Assembly: GCA_023374045.1 (NCBI GenBank)
Contig: CM041777.1
Coordinates: forward strand, 111,007,588 to 111,071,587
Source: Limonium bicolor
Taxonomy: Eukaryota > Streptophyta > Magnoliopsida > Caryophyllales > Plumbaginaceae
DNA length: 64,000 nt
Reading direction: 5' to 3'
The position numbers and the translations under genes were made by a program. The notes under the pieces are model-generated. The model saw only the letters and a program-made list of their open reading frames with translations. It searched no databases and was not told the origin of the DNA. Positions 58,993 to 64,000 of the stretch are shown here, in pieces (position 1 is the stretch's first letter; each line of letters starts with the position of its first letter).

Positions 58993-59977
58993 ATTAGAAC
59001 AATCATTAATTTTTCTTTCTTGCTCAAAAGCTTTCAAAATATTTAACTTTACAATCATCAACCTCATAACTTGTTTAGATTAGGACTCAAAAGCTTTAAA
59101 AATATTAACTTTACAATCATTAATACTACTGTAGTCATTGACCAGAAGAAAAAAGACAAAAATACTCCTACTAGTTAACAAAATATTTTAAAGTTCATAA
59201 TATGTTCCTAAGTGTAAAAAATTTGCAAAAATTTGAAAATACTATACAAATATAAAAAACTTATCAAATAAAAAAAATATTATAAAACCATACATAGGTG
59301 GCCAGTACCTTCTCCAAATTAGAAAGAGAGAAAAATATTTGCACGTACGGTTACTGCAAAAATAACCCATGCATCCACGGAGGAATTGTATGTCATATGC
59401 AGAATTCAACCGCCCTTGGGCCTTTATCGATCAAGAGAGGAATTCCTAATTAATTGCCTAGCAATATAGGATTGCCTTCACACCACAACGACCTTATTGG
59501 GTAGCAGCAACTGAATGTTACCGACGGATAAGAGTAACTGCGACTATAACAGATCTTGTCATCAAATTTGATATCCCTGGTCAAGTTGAGCTCATGATCT
59601 ACCCTTGTATGATTATCCTCCATCAATCTATGATTATCCTCCATCAAGCATGCAATTTTTATTTCATTTTTCGTTTTTGTGTTTCAAGTTGACTTTATCT
59701 GCATGCTATTCTTTATTTTTATTGTTTGCTTGTACTTCGCAAGTTTCTTTCTACTGAAATTAAGTATAGCTGTAATTCATCTTTTCCTGATCTGTTTATA
59801 TATTCTGTCTTACGGGGGGGAACATTTTCCCTCTTCTGTTGTGTATTCTTCCTTGTCTTTTGATGTTCCGGTACACGAGTCTATCACTCGACTTATCTTG
59901 AGGTGGAGAAGTCAGATGTTATCTTATATATGAGCCTAGTAATTAGTCTCGCAATGACAGAATGAAGTAGGGACGAG
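58993..59977. other. No gene seen
   Basis: AT-rich sequence with short repeats, for example TATGATTATCCTCCATCAA twice at about 59607-59645. The small frames at 59450-59933 have no recognisable domain. Confidence 0.5.
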
Positions 59978-60658
59978 CAGGGGGGCGGAGCCAGAATATT
60001 AAGTATGTGGGGTCACTATTGTTTGAAGGAAAAAAATTTAGGGAAAATTCACGATACCCCTGTTTTCTTCGTAATTCACAATATACCCCTGTGATTTTTG
60101 TAATTCAACTTTAAACATGCTTAACGTTGTCCAAAATTGATGAAACTTACATGGACGATGCTAAAGTGTTATATTTTGGTCCAACGTCAAATTTGAAGTT
60201 TTTTAAGCTCACATGTGACCTGGGGACCCAATGAATATGTGACTGTTCATTGGGTCCCACAAGTCACATGTGAGCTTAAAAACTTCAAATATGATATTGG
60301 ACCAAAATATACACTTTAGCATCGTCCATGTAAAGTTTCAACAATTTTGGACAACATTTAAGCATGTTTAAAGTTGAATTACTAAAACCATAGGGGTATA
60401 TTGTGAATTACGAAAGAAAACAGGGGTATCTCGTGAATTTCCCAAAAATTTAACATATTTGCTCATAGTTGGGTTTGAACCTAGTATAATTTACTCAATA
60501 CTTCTACCCCTTACCACTACACCACCAAACAACTCTATGACACATGGGGTCACTATACTATATACATATAAATTCTAATTATTTTACATATAGGAATCTC
60601 TAAATTCTTGAAAAACGTGGGTCACGTGACCCACGTGTACCCCCTTGGATACGCCCTG
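59978..60658. mobile_element. hAT MITE with nested Mutator-type MITE
   Basis: The ends CAGGGGGGCGGAGCCAG and, on the complement, CAGGGCGTATCCAAGGGGG are flanked by the perfect 8-bp duplication GGGACGAG (59970-59977, 60659-60666). Removing the inner MITE leaves about 269 bp, noncoding. Confidence 0.93.
60041..60443. mobile_element. Mutator-type foldback MITE
   Basis: 403 bp that pairs with itself over nearly its whole length: GGGAAAATTCACGATACCCC at one end matches the complement of the other (GGGAAATTCACGAGATACCC), and CCAATGAATATGTGACTGTTCATTGG is near the centre. The 9-bp duplication AAAAATTTA lies at 60032-60040 and 60444-60452. A 9-bp duplication and long TIRs starting with G mark Mutator-like MITEs. 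Confidence 0.94.
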
Positions 60659-61133
60659 GGGACGAGCCAACCATCCGGCTATCATACAATCGGTTGTACG
60701 AAATTTATGTACATATTTGAATAATCTTTATATGATGATTGTTTGAACAATCAATACAAAAAACTTGAACAACTTTAAACTTAATATGAACGACTGTACG
60801 ACGCTCACCATACAACTTCTATAACTTCAAATATGCTGAGTCTCAACGTTCTGAATTGGTGGGTTCCAGTTTTGCGGTTCAAGCTTTGCGAGAAATGACA
60901 CACTACAAGTTCTACAACAACACAACCGAGCCTCATATATTGAGTTTGACTTTAAAAAACCTGATTATTAAGTTTACAAAATTTTCTACATATGTTGCAT
61001 ATACTATTCATCCATATTTTTTTATATTACACATTATATAGTATTATATAATAAAGGGAAAGAGGGAGGGGGTAAAGGAAAAAGCTAGCTATACTATAGA
61101 ATATTTTAAAACTATCGCACAAATTTTCTTATT

Positions 61134-63600
61134 TCAAATTCTTCTCTTATTTTTCCACTTCCTTCTATTGTCAAGAATGTTTTCAACCAGCGGACATGCA
61201 AGTCTCAATATCCATTGAGGAATCCATTTTAGAAAGAGAAAGTATCCTCCAACTAGTCCGATCATTATTCCACATCCTAATCCAAGCAAAACAGTCTCCA
61301 CTAGTAGCCAGCCCATGGGATTAGCGGATTCAACATTCTCTCTTCATCTATGAAAGGTACATTTCGCTTTGGCTTTTCTGCACTTGTTTGTCAAGTCCAC
61401 AAAGTCTTGGATTTCCAAGATACGATTTACATCAAAGGGTTGATGAATTGATTGCCTTGAGGAACCGCACCAGCCAAATGTTTTTGACACATTGAAAACC
61501 TCCAAAAAATGTAGTTCCCTCAACTAGTCTGGTATCTTTCCATCAAGTCTGTTAGAACTCAAGTCCATATTTTGTAACTGACTCAAGTTGGAAAGTGACG
61601 AGGGAATGGACCCGTGAAACAGTTATGGATAGATTTAGCGATGTTAAGGCAACTAGACTCCCAATAGCATCAGGTATATGTCCTCGGAATTGATTTTGTG
61701 AGGCGTGAAGACACAGTAGAAGACAAGACCTTGTTTTCTAGGTGTTGTTCAATCCCTTTAACCATTGCTCTAATAGATCCATAAACATACATAGGATCAT
61801 AAAATCATCTCTGCAAAATAAGTTAGGATGAATATTTATTTTTAGGAGTCATGCCTCTCAAGCTCCAAACAAAACTTTCAGGAAATGTACCATTAAGATG
61901 TTTCCGGAAATGTCTAAGAATCGAAGTTGTTGAAATAAATATTTTTGACCTGTGTTGGAAGCAAAGAACCATATAGTTGTTGGAACGTAAAGAGAGGATT
62001 TGCAGTTTTGGAAGAGTTCCCAACCACATAGGAAAAACGTCAGTAAGTTGATTATTCCCAAGATCAAGACTTAAAAGTTCACTACATGAAGCCAATGACC
62101 AAGGAATCTTTCCAATGAGATTGTTGTTGTCCAAAATAAGGAATTGTAGTTGGCTACAATCCTTGAAGAGGGTAGGAGAAATAGTACCACTCAATTGGTT
62201 ATGTTCTAAAATTTAAGTAAATTAGATTATGGTTACCAACAAAGTTTACAAAGCACTCTGGTAAATTGCCTGTGAAGTGGGTTATGTGACAAATCGAGGA
62301 CAGAAAGGAGGATAAGGTGCAAATTGATCGAGGGATTATCCATAGTCTCGAACTTTTGATATATTATTGTCATAGGATTTTTGAAATATGAAGTAGGAGG
62401 AGGATGCTCTCTTCCTAAGTGGTTTTGAAGAGATGTTAAGATAACTCAACGAGTCTCTATTTGCTTCTAATAACCATGTGGTACATCTCCATAGAGATTG
62501 TATTTAGATCCAAATATTTAAGGTTTCTTTGGCCTCTCAAAACACTAGGAAATTGGTCAAGGTGCATGATGACATACTTAGAATTTGAAATGATGGGAAT
62601 AGGATGACGAGGTAAACCCAGTGGTTGTGTAGTTGTGTTATTCATAATATCATCTATCAAAGACATATTATTTCCTGAGATACCAAGTTTTTTAGATTCG
62701 GGTAGGGTGAACCTGGAGAGCGGTATGACTCCAGTCAAGTAGTTCCATCCAAGGTATAGGGCTTTGAGGGTTTTAATTTCAAATACGAATGTTGGTACCT
62801 CTCCACCAATGTTATTACCTATGAGGGACAAATCCAAAGATTTTGTTGACCTTTCAAAAGACTTGGAAACGTTGTGAGATTGCAATGTGATAATCCTAAG
62901 TATTCAAACCGAGGATGTGAAGAGGTGTGATTATCAGTGTTATGGCATTATCAACCTCATGTAGATCAAAATAATTTCTTGATAGACCAAGATGTATTAC
63001 ATTCGGAAAGTGGTGGAGCAAGTGGTGAAGGGGATAGTAAAGCTCAAGTGGTTAGATGAAAGGTCAAGATGCTTGAGGCTTTTGAGTTTGAATAAAATAC
63101 ACGGGATAGGTCCTTCTATATCGTTGAAATGAACATCAAACGCTCGAGCGGACTAATTGGGAGGTTATCAGTTTGACCAATGGTCGTGAAAAGGTTTAGA
63201 GAAAGATTTACCTTAACAGTGCAGGAAATTCAAATAGCCAAGTTGGGATAGTTCTAGTGAGTTTGTTTCTGAAGAGATCAATGGTGGTTAATCGTGGAAG
63301 GGCGGATGAGTTAAGCTTAGAGGGCAGCTCCCCCTCAATGCCAACAGAGTATGCTGTTTTTGTTTTCGAGGTTAAGTGCAAGGACATGGCCTGTTGATGG
63401 GTTGCAAGTAACTCCTTGCCATAGGCAACAGTCTGTTCCTGGGATCCAGAGAGAGCCATTGTATTCAGATGAGGGTGTGAAATTGTGGAAGTTGAAGGCC
63501 CTGCTAAAGTTTAGCAGTGCATTTTTCTCATGTTGATGACAAAGGTTGAGTGACACTAATTGAAGGAGACGCTGCCCACAAATGAAACAGAAATTCGGAC
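61134..63600 (-). pseudogene. Receptor-like protein (Cf/RLP type) pseudogene
   Basis: From right to left on the minus strand: an LRR N-terminal cap with CHQHEKNALLNF and DCCLWQGVTCNPSTGHV (63540-63370), LRRs (IDLFRNKLTRTIPTW; LYLGWNYLTGVIPL; LILDNNNLIGKIPWSL; LDLGNNQLTDVFP), then a membrane segment LLGLGCGIMIGLVGGYFLF and a short basic tail (61316-61134). This is the layout of plant receptor-like proteins without kinase domain, cell-surface immune or developmental receptors. Frames break at about 63210, 62450 and 61820, and many repeats are missing, so it is not functional. No intact paralog is in the window. Confidence 0.9.
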
Positions 63601-64000
63601 AAGATGGTGATTAGTAGATGGATCGTCACACATCCTCTCATTTTTTGTGCAAATGTTGATATTCTCACTCTGTTTCTTTGTTATATGGAATAGAACTTAT
63701 ACGACCTAAGATTAGTTCATATATAGAGATAGGGCTGTGCGAGGAGGGCTTCCGTCAAGTTTCCTGGATTGATCTATTAGTATGTTTAGTTACTCTGTGT
63801 TGCGAATAGTGTGTGTCACTAATTAAGAGTGCAAAACTGACCCGGACAAGTCATCCATCATATCTCATAAAAAAAAAGGTTTTATATGATCCACACAAAA
63901 GATATATCGAGACCATGAGCAGATGACGTTGGTAATATTTCTTGGCTTTATATTATACAGCTGCTTTGCTTCTCTAGTATATTAAACTACATTTATTCGT

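Overview
The window is plant nuclear DNA, most likely from a eudicot. It consists almost entirely of transposable elements nested inside one another. The case for a plant rests on Tekay/Del and Athila Ty3-gypsy retrotransposons, a Copia element, an En/Spm-type CACTA transposon with TnpA- and TnpD-like genes, hAT and Mutator MITEs, LINE remnants, and a degraded Cf-type receptor-like protein gene. I see no clearly intact host gene.

Layout. 1-209 is the end of a CACTA element. 210-6754 holds decayed LINE pieces, a hAT MITE (1124-1658) and a 2.5-kb hAT-like element carrying a gene-like segment (3005-5484). 6755-52470 is one minus-strand Tekay/Del-like element with about 5.7-kb LTRs and a perfect CTGTT target duplication, inserted into a decayed LINE. 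Between its protease and reverse transcriptase sits a plus-strand Athila element (15639-43559). The Athila gag is interrupted by an orphan Tekay-like LTR plus leader (18457 to about 34745), and that LTR is split by a CACTA element (22682-33202, target duplication TTT). This gives four nested insertion layers: LINE, Tekay, Athila, Tekay-like LTR, with CACTA innermost. 52471-64000 holds the rest of the LINE, a SINE-like repeat, a decayed Copia element (54361-58992), a hAT MITE containing a Mutator-type MITE (59978-60658) and the receptor-like protein pseudogene (61134-63600).

The most unusual feature lies in the outer Tekay element. Its gag is split by short AT-rich GT-AG introns. An AlkB-type 2-oxoglutarate/Fe(II) dioxygenase ORF (about 45046-44317, minus strand) lies between the Gag zinc knuckles and the protease. 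The donor at 45172 can join in frame, in the same phase, either to the AlkB exon (acceptor ending at 45047) or to the protease exon (acceptor ending at 44179). This suggests a retrovirus-like splice choice between Gag-AlkB and Gag-Pol. In this copy the AlkB has a nonsense codon, a one-base frameshift and a substitution at the first iron-binding His. The same LTRs carry a tRNA-like Pol III unit antisense to the element.

Limits: all homology calls are by eye from remembered family motifs. Many single-base indels in the pol genes could be true decay or assembly error.
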